DNA from: Rhizobium sp. CF122
Lineage (GTDB): Bacteria; Pseudomonadota; Alphaproteobacteria; Rhizobiales; Rhizobiaceae
NCBI RefSeq assembly: GCF_000282035.1
Contig: NZ_AKKA01000069.1
Coordinates: 22,930-86,929, forward strand
Length of the DNA: 64,000 bases
Direction: 5' to 3'
Below are positions 53,397-62,667 of the stretch, piece after piece. Numbering within the stretch: the first letter of the stretch is position 1; each line of letters begins with the position of its first letter. The translations under genes and the position numbers were made by a program. Below the pieces are notes generated by a model. That model had not been told where the DNA came from, did not search any database, and saw only the letters and a program-made list of their open reading frames with translations.

Positions 53397-54332
53397 TTAC
53401 TGAGCGTGGTGGCAGGCGGCGGCATGGCCGCTGCCGAACTGGCGCAATGCCGGGTCTTCGGCCCGGCAGATATCGGTGGCGAGCGGACAGCGCGTATGGA
53501 AATGGCAGCCGGCAGGCGGATTGTGCGGGCTCGGCAGATCACCGGTGATGGGGGCGGCCTGCTTGCGCCGCGACGGGTCGGGAACGGCGGCAAGCAGCGC
53601 TTGCGTGTAAGGATGCTTCGCATTGTTCCAGAGCTCGCTTGTCGAGGCACTCTCGACGATGCGGCCGAGATACATGACGAGCACGCGATCGGCGAAATAG
53701 CGAACCACCGAAAGATCGTGGGAGATGAAGAGGTAGGACAGCGATAGCTCCGTCTTCATTTCCACCAGCAGGTTGAGGATCTGCGCCTGAATGGAAAGAT
53801 CGAGCGCCGAGACCGGCTCATCGCAGATGACGAGCTTCGGCTGCAGGATCAGGGCGCGAGCAATCCCGATACGCTGCCGCTGGCCTCCGGAGAATTCGTG
53901 GGGATAACGGTCGAGCGCATCAGGCGGCAGGCCGACATGGGCGACCATCTCAGCCGCGATCGCTTCGCGACGCTTACGCTCGCCAATCCCATGGACAGCG
54001 AGAGGCGCTGTGAGGATGGTGCGGATCGTCTGCCTGGGATTGAGGGAGGCGAACGGATCCTGGAAGATCATCTGGATGCTGCGGCGGACGGATTGCAGCT
54101 CCCTTCCTGACATGGCGGTGACGTCTCTGCCTTTGAAGGTGACGCTACCTGAGGATGGGTCGACGAGCCGCACCAGCGATTTGCCGAGCGTAGACTTGCC
54201 GCAGCCGGACTCACCGACCAGCGCAACTGTCTCGCCTTCGGCGATCTCCAGCGAGACACCATCCACGGCGCGCACGGTGCCGCTGGTTCCGGAATAGTGG
54301 GTCGCAAGCCGATCAACCGACAGGAGCGACAT
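53397..54332 (-). CDS. Dpp/Opp-type ABC transporter ATP-binding protein (DppF-like)
   Basis: 311 residues from ATG 54332 (GGAGG 6 nt upstream). Walker A GESGCGKST, Q-loop IFQDPFASLNPR, signature FSGGQRQRIG, Walker B VICDEPVSALD and the C-terminal oligopeptide domain with GCHFHTRCPLATDIC (Cys motif typical of DppD/F, often an Fe-S or metal site). One of two ATPases of the importer. It starts 20 bases inside the preceding ATPase gene, so translation is coupled. Confidence 0.94.
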   Translation of the reverse strand: MSLLSVDRLATHYSGTSGTVRAVDGVSLEIAEGETVALVGESGCGKSTLGKSLVRLVDPSSGSVTFKGRDVTAMSGRELQSVRRSIQMIFQDPFASLNPRQTIRTILTAPLAVHGIGERKRREAIAAEMVAHVGLPPDALDRYPHEFSGGQRQRIGIARALILQPKLVICDEPVSALDLSIQAQILNLLVEMKTELSLSYLFISHDLSVVRYFADRVLVMYLGRIVESASTSELWNNAKHPYTQALLAAVPDPSRRKQAAPITGDLPSPHNPPAGCHFHTRCPLATDICRAEDPALRQFGSGHAAACHHAQ

Positions 54333-55305
54333 GAGCGACCTCCGCAATTGCTGCAACATAGGGGCACGCAACCTGCCGTCCGGCGGGAAGTGCAATGAGT
54401 TGAGGCACAGTCAAGCTGCAGGCCGGCCGGGCGGCGGGACACCGCGGGCGGAACGAACAGCCCTTCTCGCCCGCCGCCGAAACAATCGAGCCCGGGATCT
54501 CCGAAAGCGGCCCGTCGCGATAGTGGTAGTCCGCCTTCAGGCGCGGCGAGGCCGAAAGCAGACCATGTGTGTAGGGGTGGTAGGGCGTCTCGAACACCTG
54601 ATCGGGCAACCCCTCCTCGATCTTGCGTCCGGCATACATGACAACGACGCGGTCAGCCCATTGCGCGACGATGCCGAGATCATGCGTAATCAGGATGACA
54701 GCCATGTTCAGCTGGGCGCGGAGGTTGTCGAGCAACTGCAACACCTGCGCCTGTATAGTCACGTCGAGGGCGGTCGTCGCCTCATCAGCGATCAGCAGTT
54801 TCGGATTGCAGGCAACGGCAATCGCGATCATCACGCGCTGGCGCATGCCACCGGAGAGCTGATGTGGATATTCGTCGATACGACGGGCCGCTTCCGGAAT
54901 ACTGACAAGGTCCAATAGCGCGATAGCACGCTCCCGAGCCTGACGCCGAGTGAGATTTTCATGAATGCGCAGCACCTCGATGATCTGGTCGCCGATCGTC
55001 AGCACCGGATTGAGCGACGTCATCGGCTCCTGAAAGATCATCGCGATGTCGCGGCCGCGGACGCGGCGCAGTTCCCACTCGGAAAGGCCGACAAGATCGC
55101 GACCACCGAAGAGGATCTGTCCGCCGACGCGAGCCTGCCGCGGCAGCAATCCCATCAGACCGAGTGCTGTGAGCGACTTGCCTGAGCCCGATTCCCCGAC
55201 GATCGCCAGCATCTCACCCGGATTGGCCGAAAAGCTGACGCCCTTCACAGGCTCGGCGGACGCAAAGCGCACCGAGAAGTCGGAAACCTCCAGAAGCTTC
55301 GCCAT
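54313..55305 (-). CDS. Dpp/Opp-type ABC transporter ATP-binding protein (DppD-like)
   Basis: 330 residues. Walker A GESGSGKS, Q-loop IFQEPMTSLNPVLTIG, signature LSGGMRQRVM, Walker B LIADEATTALD, H-loop THDLG, and the C-terminal CSFRPRCPAARPAC motif of oligopeptide ATPases. ATG 55305 has GGAGG 7 nt upstream and overlaps the stop of the DppC-like gene (TGATG). Works with the DppF-like partner and the two permeases; the receptor may be any of the three family-5 binding proteins. Confidence 0.94.
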   Translation of the reverse strand: MAKLLEVSDFSVRFASAEPVKGVSFSANPGEMLAIVGESGSGKSLTALGLMGLLPRQARVGGQILFGGRDLVGLSEWELRRVRGRDIAMIFQEPMTSLNPVLTIGDQIIEVLRIHENLTRRQARERAIALLDLVSIPEAARRIDEYPHQLSGGMRQRVMIAIAVACNPKLLIADEATTALDVTIQAQVLQLLDNLRAQLNMAVILITHDLGIVAQWADRVVVMYAGRKIEEGLPDQVFETPYHPYTHGLLSASPRLKADYHYRDGPLSEIPGSIVSAAGEKGCSFRPRCPAARPACSLTVPQLIALPAGRQVACPYVAAIAEVAHVAPVG

Positions 55306-56309
55306 CAGCGATCCTCCGAAAAGCGCGGATTGAGCGCGTCGTTGAGACCATCGCCAATCAGATTGAGCGCAAGCACGGTGAAGACGATCGCAAGCCCAGG
55401 CAGCGCCGTCAGATACCAGGCGGTGCGGATGACGTCGCGGCCGGCACCGATCATCGAGCCCCAGGAAACGCGGTTGGGATCGCCAAGCCCCATGAAGGAG
55501 AGCGCCGACTCCATCAGAATGGCGCTAGCCACCATGACAGAGGAGGTGACGATCAGCGGCGGCAGCGCATTGGGGAGGATCTCGCGGAAAATGATACGGG
55601 CGTGACCGAAGCCGAGGCTGCGGGCGGCAAGCACATAGTCCTTCTCGCGGATGGCCCTGAATTCGGCGCGTGTCAGCCGTGCGACCGTCGGCCAGCTGAC
55701 GATTGCGATCGCAACGGTAACCGTCGCAGTGGTCGGCTGGGCAATGGCCACGAGGACCACAAGCAGCACGAAGCTTGGAATGGTCTGGAAGATCTCGATG
55801 AACTTGACGAGGACATCATCGACCAGACCGCCGAAGTATCCCGCGACGGCGCCGATGGCGATCCCCGCCGTCAGCCCGAGTGCTGTGGCCGCAAGCCCGA
55901 CGGTCAGCGATATCCGCGCCCCGTGCACGATGCCGGCCAGCACATCGCGCCCCATGGAATCGGTGCCGAGCGGATAGGCGGGATTCTGGCCGGGCCAGAG
56001 GAACGGTCGCGCCACCATCTCCAACGGGTCGCCCGGGTAGAGAAGCGGTGCGAACAGCGCTGACAGAGCAACGAGGAGAAGGATAGCCGTGCCAAAGAGC
56101 GCATTGTAGTTGGCGAGGAAGACCTTCAGCTCCCGGCGCATGCCGCGCCAGGCCGTGCCCGACACCGAGGCGCGCACGTCAGGGGCGTGAATATGTGTCC
56201 AGCGCGGCTGCTTGGGCGTTTCCGAGGCCGGTTGGCTAGCCTCGATCTTTGCCTGCGGCGCAAAATCGATCGCCTGGCCGGCCAGTGTTCCAAGTTTTCG
56301 ACTGTTCAT
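55305..56309 (-). CDS. Dpp/Opp-type ABC transporter permease (DppC-like)
   Basis: 334 residues from ATG 56309 (GGAG 7 nt upstream). A long hydrophilic N terminus (about 70 residues) precedes the first helix (LFGTAILLLVALSALFAPLL), longer than usual. Family marks: PLGTDSMGRDVLAGIVHGAR, and an EAA loop at YVLAARSLGFGHARIIFREI. The ATG overlaps the stop of the DppB-like gene (ATGA) and its own stop overlaps the next ATG, giving a fully coupled operon. Confidence 0.93.
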   Translation of the reverse strand: MNSRKLGTLAGQAIDFAPQAKIEASQPASETPKQPRWTHIHAPDVRASVSGTAWRGMRRELKVFLANYNALFGTAILLLVALSALFAPLLYPGDPLEMVARPFLWPGQNPAYPLGTDSMGRDVLAGIVHGARISLTVGLAATALGLTAGIAIGAVAGYFGGLVDDVLVKFIEIFQTIPSFVLLVVLVAIAQPTTATVTVAIAIVSWPTVARLTRAEFRAIREKDYVLAARSLGFGHARIIFREILPNALPPLIVTSSVMVASAILMESALSFMGLGDPNRVSWGSMIGAGRDVIRTAWYLTALPGLAIVFTVLALNLIGDGLNDALNPRFSEDR

Positions 56310-57295
56310 CGACTTGCTCCAATTCGGGGATCGATCCACGCCTGCAAGAGGTCGACGGCTGCGTTCGCGACAATCACGAGGAAGGATGAAAGAAGCAGGA
56401 TGCCGAGCAGCACGCTGAAATCGCGCGCCATGACGGCCTCGAACGCCAGGCGTCCGAGCCCCGGCCAGCTATAGACGGTCTCGACCACGACCGCGCCGCC
56501 AAGCATGCCGCCAAAGTGCATTCCGGCCATCGTGGTGATCGGGATGAGAGCATTGCGCAGGACGTGTCGTGTAGTCAGCACGAACGGCGAGACACCCTTG
56601 GCGCGCGCGGTGCGCACGAAATCCTGCGACTTGACCTCCAGCATCGAGGCCCGTGTCAGGCGAGCATAGATCGCGAGATAGAAGAGTGCGAGGGAGGTCG
56701 CCGGCAATACCATGTAGCGCGCCCTGTCCAGCAACTCCGGCAATCCCGTCAGTCGCGAGCCGATCGTGCTGTCGCCCCCGCTCGGCAACCAGCCGAGCTT
56801 GACCGAGAAGAGAAGGATCAGCATCAGGCCGATCCAGAAGCCGGGGATCGAATAGAAGAGCAGCGAGACGACGGAAATGATGCGATCCGGCAGGCGCCCG
56901 GAAAACGCCGCCATCAGCGAACCGAGCAGCAGTCCGACGGCAATTGCAATCGCCAGCGCTGCCAGCATGAGCACGAGAGTGCCGGGTAGCCGCTGACCGA
57001 TCAGATCGGCGACGGGCATGCCGTAGCGCGGCGAAAAGCCAAGGCTGAAATGCGCGAGGTTGTTCAGATAGTTGGCGAGCTGAACAAGGATCGGGTTATC
57101 GAGCCCGAAGCGCTCGCGCAGTGCGGCCATGGTCTCGACTGTCGCCGACCCCGATTCCGCCGCCATGACATCTGCCGCATCGCCGGGTGCCAGCTTCAGC
57201 AGGAAGAAATTCAGGATGACGATCCCGAGCATGGTCGGGACAGCCTGAATGATCGTCCTGCTGATCGTTCTGGCGATCCGCCTGTAAGCCGACAT
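56306..57295 (-). CDS. Dpp/Opp-type ABC transporter permease (DppB-like)
   Basis: 329 residues; ATG 57295 with GAGG 8 nt upstream is better than GTG 57304. Six membrane helices, starting IIQAVPTMLGIVILNFFLLK and the conserved LAPGDAADV segment; EAA loop DFVRTARAKGVSPFVLTTRH. First gene of the minus-strand operon dppBCDF - aldo/keto reductase - DszC-like - FAD protein, and divergent from the family-5 binding protein at 57569, its most likely receptor. Confidence 0.93.
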   Translation of the reverse strand: MSAYRRIARTISRTIIQAVPTMLGIVILNFFLLKLAPGDAADVMAAESGSATVETMAALRERFGLDNPILVQLANYLNNLAHFSLGFSPRYGMPVADLIGQRLPGTLVLMLAALAIAIAVGLLLGSLMAAFSGRLPDRIISVVSLLFYSIPGFWIGLMLILLFSVKLGWLPSGGDSTIGSRLTGLPELLDRARYMVLPATSLALFYLAIYARLTRASMLEVKSQDFVRTARAKGVSPFVLTTRHVLRNALIPITTMAGMHFGGMLGGAVVVETVYSWPGLGRLAFEAVMARDFSVLLGILLLSSFLVIVANAAVDLLQAWIDPRIGASR

Positions 57296-57568
57296 GTGCC
57301 CCACCTCGCGATATGAAAATATTCCACCTCGACCCGTCGCTTAGTAGTTGACTAATTCTGTGGGTTTTGTCAAATCCATATTGGTAAATAATTCCAACAT
57401 CGTCGAAAGATTGATGACTTTTAGAAAAATTGTACCGCGCATGGCTTACGTATGGAATTTTATGTCCCTTCTCCGCCAAGGGCTGGCAAAAATCTCTACG
57501 CCGGAAGCGATCTGCGGAATAGCACCGACGCGGCCCACAGCGGCCTAGAGATCATGAGGGTTGAACAC
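57296..57568. promoter_or_regulatory. Divergent promoter region between dppB-like gene and binding-protein gene
   Basis: 273 bp, AT-rich from 57301 to 57450. It holds TTAGT - AGTTG - ACTAA (57341-57355), an inverted repeat overlapping a TTGACT that could be a -35 box for the plus strand. An extra upstream frame into the binding-protein gene from 57452 lacks a ribosome site and was not used. Confidence 0.45.
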
Positions 57569-59173
57569 ATGTCACTATTCCCGGCACCCACACGCCGCAA
57601 CTTTCTTCTTGCCTCGGTCGCAATTGGCGTCACGGCGGCAGCACGGCTTCCGGCCTTTGCAGCAGCGACGCGAGGAGGCACGGCAACGCTGCTGCTTTCG
57701 GCAGAACCGCCTGTCCTGACGACGATCGCGCATACTGCGTTCAACGCCGTCTACGTCTCGCCGAAGACGACGGAAGGACTTCTGACTTACGACTTCGAAC
57801 TCAATCCGAAGCCGTTGCTGGCCAAAGAATGGAGCGTCAGCCCCGATGGACTGACCTACACGTTCAAGCTGCGCGAGAGTGTGAAATGGCACGACGGACA
57901 GCCCTTCACCTCAGCCGACGTCGCCTTCTCGATCAAAACCCTGAAGGAGGTGCATCCGCGTGGGCGCAACACTTTCCTCAATCTCGTCGACATCGAAACG
58001 CCCGACGCGCAGACCGCCATCTTGAAGCTGTCCAAGCCGGCACCCTACCTGATCACGGCTCTTGCAGCGTCGGAAACGCCGATCGTGCCGCGCCATATCT
58101 ATGAGGGAACCAAGGTCGCGGAGAACCCGGCCAATCTGGCGCCGATCGGAACCGGTCCTTTCAAGTTCAAGGAGTGGGTGCGCGGCAGCCACATTGTGTA
58201 TGAACGCAACCCCGACTATTGGGACCAGCCCCGCCCCTATTTTGATCAGCTGATCGTTCGCTTCATTCCGGATGCGGCCGCTCGTTCGATCGCGATCGAG
58301 ACCGGCGAAATCGACCTCGCGCCCTCAACACCGGTACCGCTCAGCGACCTCGAGCGGCTGAAGAGTGTCGAAGCGCTCGCCTTCGAGACCAATGGCTATC
58401 AATATCAAAACGGCGTCAGCCGCATCGAATTCAACCTCGAGCGGCCCTTCTTCAAGGATGTGCGGGTGCGCCGCGCCTTCGCCCATGTGATCGATCGCAA
58501 CGTCATCCTCAATACCATCAACTACGGCTATGGCGCCGCCATCCCAGGCCCGATCAATCCCAACCTCGCAAAATGGTATGTGCCGGATCTCAAGACATTT
58601 CCGATCAATCTCGCAGCGGCCGAGAAACTTCTTGATGAGGCCGGCTACCCACGCGGCGCCGATGGCATACGCGCCCGCATCAATCTCGACTATGTGCCAA
58701 GTGGCGAGACCTATCCGCGTGGCTCAGAGTATATTCGCCAGGCGCTCGCCAAGGTCGGCATCGATGCCACCGTTCGCAGCCAGGATTTCGCGACATACAC
58801 GAAGCGCATCTACACCGACCGCGATTTCGACTTCGCGTTCGAGGGCATGAGCAACCTCTTCGATCCTACGGTTGGCGTGCAACGCCTCTACTGGAGCAAG
58901 AACTTCAAGCCGGGCGTCCCCTTCTCAAACGGAGCAGCCTACAGCAACCCCAAGGTCGACCAACTGCTCGAAGCGGCGGCCATCGAGGTCGATCCGGCGA
59001 AGCGTGTCGAGCAATGGCGCGAGATACAGCAGATCCTGGTCGAGGACGTGCCGGCGATCGACATCGTCAGCCAGCCGGAACTGACGATCTACAACAAGCG
59101 CATCTCCGATCACACGGTCGGCGGCGAAGGCGTCGCAGGCAGTCTCGCCTACGCCTACGTCGCAGCATCCTGA
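57569..59173 (+). CDS. ABC transporter substrate-binding protein, family 5 (third of three)
   Basis: 534 residues from ATG 57569 (AGGG 8 nt upstream). A Tat-type signal (TRRNFLLASVAIGVTAAA) leads to a mature start near AFA-AATRG. Same subfamily as 32904 and 47784: AKEWSVSPDGLTYTFKLRES, VKWHDGQPFTSADVAFSIKT, APIGTGPFKFKEWVRGSHIV. First gene of a plus-strand operon with four desulfurisation-type enzymes, and divergent from dppBCDF, so it should be the main receptor of that importer. Confidence 0.92.
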   Translation: MSLFPAPTRRNFLLASVAIGVTAAARLPAFAAATRGGTATLLLSAEPPVLTTIAHTAFNAVYVSPKTTEGLLTYDFELNPKPLLAKEWSVSPDGLTYTFKLRESVKWHDGQPFTSADVAFSIKTLKEVHPRGRNTFLNLVDIETPDAQTAILKLSKPAPYLITALAASETPIVPRHIYEGTKVAENPANLAPIGTGPFKFKEWVRGSHIVYERNPDYWDQPRPYFDQLIVRFIPDAAARSIAIETGEIDLAPSTPVPLSDLERLKSVEALAFETNGYQYQNGVSRIEFNLERPFFKDVRVRRAFAHVIDRNVILNTINYGYGAAIPGPINPNLAKWYVPDLKTFPINLAAAEKLLDEAGYPRGADGIRARINLDYVPSGETYPRGSEYIRQALAKVGIDATVRSQDFATYTKRIYTDRDFDFAFEGMSNLFDPTVGVQRLYWSKNFKPGVPFSNGAAYSNPKVDQLLEAAAIEVDPAKRVEQWREIQQILVEDVPAIDIVSQPELTIYNKRISDHTVGGEGVAGSLAYAYVAAS

Positions 59174-59198
59174 TCCCCAGACAAACGGGAGCACATTC

Positions 59199-60377
59199 AT
59201 GTCCATTCAACACCGTCCCGGATCGATCGTCGGCCTGCCGAAATTTACAGCCCCGACCGACTTTCCGGAAAGCCCCCTGTCGCAGGCGCTCAAGCAGCCG
59301 GTTCTTATCGGCCTCTTCCTGCCGATCCAGGCCGGTGGCTGGACGCAATCGACGCTGGAAAGATCGACCGACTGGCGTTTCGACTACAACAAGGCCCTGA
59401 CGCTGAAGGCCGAGGAACTCGGTTTCGATCTCGTCTTTGCGTTGTCGCAATGGCTGCCGAAAGGCGGCTATGGCGGCGTCTTCGACGGCCAGGCACTGGA
59501 CAGCTTCGTATCGACTGCGGCGTTGGCGGGCCTTACCAGGAAGATCATGCTGATCTCGACCATGCATGTGCTTTACGGCCCGTGGCATCCCCTGCATCTG
59601 GCAAAATTCGGGGCAACGCTGGACCACATCACCGGCGGGCGCTGGGGCATCAACGTGGTAACGGGCCACCGGGCCGTCGAGCACGAGATGTTCGGCTGGC
59701 CTCGTATCGAACACGACAAACGTTACGAGCTGGCAGCCGAATTCCTTGAAGTTGTTCAGCGCCTCTGGAGCGACAGCGAGAACTTCTCCTTCGAAGGCAA
59801 AAGCAGCTGGAAGCTCGGTGGCGGCTTCGTCACGCCGAAGCCCAATTTCGGCCGTCCGATCCTCGTTAACGCAACCGGCTCCGACGCCGGGATCGCTTTT
59901 GCCGGCCGCTATTCGGACATCGTCTTCATCACCAGCCCGACCGGCGCCGATATCGACAGCGCATTGCAGTCACTGCCGGCGCATACGAAGCGGGTCAAGG
60001 ACGCGGCAATTGGAGTCGGGCGCACCGTCCGCACGCTGCTCAATCCGATGGTGATCTGCCGGCCAACGGAGAAAGAGGCCTGGGAGCTGGCCGACCGCAT
60101 CGTTGCGTATGCGGATCAGCGCTCGCCCCAGGGATTCCAGTCTCTGAACTCGGATGCGCATGCCTGGAAGGGACGCGATCCGCAGGATCCCTATCGCGCC
60201 ATCGGTGGCAACATCCGCGTTATCGGCTCACCCGAACAGGTGGTCGATCAGTTCGTCAAGCTGAAGGAAGCCGGCGTGGACGGCCTGCAGCTCAGCTTTT
60301 TCGACTTCCGCGACGATCTCGAATTCTTCGGCTCGGACGTCCTGCCCCTGATGAAGCAAGCCGGCCTGCGTTACTGA
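59199..60377 (+). CDS. SfnG-like FMNH2-dependent monooxygenase (luciferase fold)
   Basis: 392 residues. Resembles the dimethylsulfone monooxygenase SfnG and the related RutA group: SSTLERSTDWRFDYN-type opening (STLERSTDWRFDYNKALTLK), KAEELGFDLVFALSQW, GPWHPLHLAKFGATLDHITG, and RWGINVVTGHRAVEHEMFGW. An N-terminal extension of about 30 residues is present. Cytosolic; needs FMNH2. SfnG turns dimethylsulfone into methanesulfinate, so a sulfone or sulfonate substrate is plausible here. It lies 10 nt before the DszB-like gene. Confidence 0.87.
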   Translation: MSIQHRPGSIVGLPKFTAPTDFPESPLSQALKQPVLIGLFLPIQAGGWTQSTLERSTDWRFDYNKALTLKAEELGFDLVFALSQWLPKGGYGGVFDGQALDSFVSTAALAGLTRKIMLISTMHVLYGPWHPLHLAKFGATLDHITGGRWGINVVTGHRAVEHEMFGWPRIEHDKRYELAAEFLEVVQRLWSDSENFSFEGKSSWKLGGGFVTPKPNFGRPILVNATGSDAGIAFAGRYSDIVFITSPTGADIDSALQSLPAHTKRVKDAAIGVGRTVRTLLNPMVICRPTEKEAWELADRIVAYADQRSPQGFQSLNSDAHAWKGRDPQDPYRAIGGNIRVIGSPEQVVDQFVKLKEAGVDGLQLSFFDFRDDLEFFGSDVLPLMKQAGLRY

Positions 60378-60387
60378 GGAGAGCATC

Positions 60388-61425
60388 ATGACAAGCAATG
60401 CCATTTCCGAAATCTGGTACACGCGCTGCCCCGTGCCGACACCTGTCGGCCTTGCCGCTCAGCTCGGCTATCTCGAGGAAAACTTCCGCAAGGAAGGCGT
60501 GACGCTGAAATCGATCATCGATTCGCCCGACCGCAGTATCCGCCAGAGCCATTTCAATCACACGCTCGACTGGTCGTTCCGCCATGGTGGCAACGTCCCG
60601 CCGATCCGCGCGCGCTCGGAGGGGCGCAAGACACGCCTCGTCGGCATCACTTGGACCGATGAGTTTCAGGCGATCATCACGCTGCCGGAGACCGGCATAA
60701 AGACGACGAAGGATCTGAAGGGACGCCGCTTTGGCATTGCCCGTCGGCCGGAGGGGATCGTTGATTTCATGCGCGCCACCGCACTGAAGGGGCTCCTTTC
60801 GGCACTTTCGCTCGAAAGCCTGGCGCTTAGCGATGTCGAGATCATCGATATCGCGCTTTCAGATTCCGTGCTTTCGACGCAGGAAGGCCCATCGCTCTTC
60901 GGGCTGAAGCGCCGGCAGGCCTATGGCGAGGAAGTTGCGGCGCTTATCCGCGGCGAGGTAGATGCTATCTATGTAAAGGGAACGGCGGGCATCAATGTCG
61001 CCAACCTGATCGGTGCCGTCCAGGTGAGCGAGTTCGGCTTTCATCCCGATCCGAGGATCCGCATCAACTCCGGTTCGCCGCGCGTCCTGACAGTGGACGA
61101 ACTGCTGGCCGACGAGCGCCCCGATCTCGTTGCTCGCCTGCTGGAATCGATCTTCAAGGCAAGCGCATGGGCCGAAGCCCATCCTGACGAAACGAGACGC
61201 TTCGTCGCTCGCGAAGCTGGCGCCACCGAGGAGCAGGTGCTAGCCGCCAACGGTCCCGACATCCACAAGCACCTTGGCCTTGGTCTTCAGCCCGAGCTGG
61301 TGGATGCGATCGGCCACTACAAGGACTTCCTGCGCGATTTCGGCTTTCTCGCCGCCGACTTCGATATCGCCGACTGGGTCGACCGCAGCCACATCGACGG
61401 CTTCGACCGGCGCGCTGTAGCCTGA
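60388..61425 (+). CDS. DszB-like sulfinate desulfinase (binding-protein fold, no signal peptide)
   Basis: 345 residues from ATG 60388 (GAGGAG upstream). The fold is that of SsuA/NMT1-type binding proteins, but no signal peptide or adjacent permease exists. The N terminus YTRCPVPTPVG aligns with DszB YSNCPVP. Cys14, then His55, Arg65 and Gly68 (SHFNHTLDWSFRHGG) match DszB Cys27, His60, Arg70 and Gly73, with the 10-residue His-Arg and 3-residue Arg-Gly spacing kept exactly. VPPI, KTRLVGIT and DLKGRRFGIA also match. DszB releases sulfite from an aryl sulfinate. It sits between SfnG-like and DszC-like genes. A cytosolic orphan binding protein is the alternative. Confidence 0.72.
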   Translation: MTSNAISEIWYTRCPVPTPVGLAAQLGYLEENFRKEGVTLKSIIDSPDRSIRQSHFNHTLDWSFRHGGNVPPIRARSEGRKTRLVGITWTDEFQAIITLPETGIKTTKDLKGRRFGIARRPEGIVDFMRATALKGLLSALSLESLALSDVEIIDIALSDSVLSTQEGPSLFGLKRRQAYGEEVAALIRGEVDAIYVKGTAGINVANLIGAVQVSEFGFHPDPRIRINSGSPRVLTVDELLADERPDLVARLLESIFKASAWAEAHPDETRRFVAREAGATEEQVLAANGPDIHKHLGLGLQPELVDAIGHYKDFLRDFGFLAADFDIADWVDRSHIDGFDRRAVA

Positions 61426-61445
61426 ACCAAAGGACGTTCGATATC

Positions 61446-62600
61446 ATGCTTCAGGAAATGATCGACCCCGTCGGCAAGGCACGGCGGCTTGCCGTTGATT
61501 TTGCCGAGCGCGCCGCCCATCATGACGCGACAGGAGAATTTCCATTTGAAAATTTCAAGCGTCTGTTCGAGGCTGGGCTGCTCGGCCTTGTGACCGCACG
61601 CGAACATGGTGGCCAAGGCGGCGGACTTACCGAAGCACAGGCGGTGGTGAGCGAAATCGCGCGCGGCGAACCCTCGACCGCGCTCGTTCTCGCGATGCAT
61701 TACAACAACCACTACAGCCTTCGCCGCTACGGCAAATGGCCGCCCCATCTTGCCGAACGAGTGCTGACCGCAAACCAACTTGGCCCGGCGCTGATCAACG
61801 CCGCCCAGGCCGAGCCGCGCATCGGCTCGCCCGCACACGGGTCACTGCCCGAGACGATCGCGCGCCGTGACGGTGACACTTGGCGCATTACCGGCCACAA
61901 GAGCTACGTCACCGGCATACCGGTCCTCAAATGGGTGTCACTACTGGCACTCACCGATGAGAAGGAGCCACGCCTGGCTTCCTTCCTCGTCCCCACGGAC
62001 AGTCCAGGCCTGCGCGTTGAAAAGACGTGGAATGCCGCAGGTATGCATGCAACGGCTAGCGACGATGTGGTTCTCGATGACGTCGTCGTTCCGCTGGACG
62101 ACATGATCGAATCGCAACCCGCATCCGAGCCGCTGCGCCGCGAAGAGCACGCGACAGCCTTCTTCTTCTCGCTGATCGGCGCCGTATACCACGGCGTGGC
62201 ACTTTCTGCCCGCGACCGCGTCCTCGCCTTCGCCGCCCACCATACGCCGGCCAGCCTCGGTTCACCGATCGCGACCGTGCCTCGGATCCAGGATGGACTG
62301 GGCGAGATCGAAGTCCGGCTTGCAACCAATGCCAGATTACTGCGCTCCCTCGGTGAAGACGTCGATGCCGGCAAATCGGTGGGAATGGACGGCATGAATG
62401 TCCGCCACGTTGTGATCGACAACGCCGTTGCAATTACCAGCCTCGCCCTGGAGCTCGCTGGAAACCCCGGCCTGAATCGCGATTTTCAACTCGAGCGCCA
62501 TCATCGCGACGCCATCACCGCCCGTTCGCACGCGCCGCAAAGCCATATGATCAGAACGATTGCCGCCCGCAATGCGCTCAGCCGTGTTGCGTCGCCATAG
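61446..62600 (+). CDS. Acyl-CoA-dehydrogenase-fold flavoprotein (distant DszC-like), copy 4
   Basis: 384 residues. Acyl-CoA-dehydrogenase fold: RLFEAGLLGLVTAREHGGQG, ITGHKSYVTGIPVLKWVSLL, TWNAAGMHATASDDVVLDDV. The C-terminal region (ERHHRDAITARSHAPQSHMI) keeps histidines but not the THTLHNP text of copies 1 and 2, so this is a separate branch, possibly dehydrogenase or monooxygenase. It follows the DszB-like gene by 20 nt, in the same operon, and probably oxidises a sulfur-containing substrate. Confidence 0.85.
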   Translation: MLQEMIDPVGKARRLAVDFAERAAHHDATGEFPFENFKRLFEAGLLGLVTAREHGGQGGGLTEAQAVVSEIARGEPSTALVLAMHYNNHYSLRRYGKWPPHLAERVLTANQLGPALINAAQAEPRIGSPAHGSLPETIARRDGDTWRITGHKSYVTGIPVLKWVSLLALTDEKEPRLASFLVPTDSPGLRVEKTWNAAGMHATASDDVVLDDVVVPLDDMIESQPASEPLRREEHATAFFFSLIGAVYHGVALSARDRVLAFAAHHTPASLGSPIATVPRIQDGLGEIEVRLATNARLLRSLGEDVDAGKSVGMDGMNVRHVVIDNAVAITSLALELAGNPGLNRDFQLERHHRDAITARSHAPQSHMIRTIAARNALSRVASP

Positions 62601-62667
62601 AAGGCCGATCAGCGGCCGGCATCACGGCCACGGCCTTACGTTTCACTTTCACAAGTGCAGGCAGAAC

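Noticed and set aside
53384..53650. N-terminal extension of the aldo/keto reductase to 53650
   Set aside because: It overlaps the Dpp ATPase gene in another frame, and AAGGAG before ATG 53383 fixes the start.
60388..61425. Calling this gene an ordinary ABC substrate-binding protein
   Set aside because: It lacks a signal peptide and importer partners, and shows the DszB Cys/His/Arg/Gly pattern; the receptor reading is kept only as the alternative.
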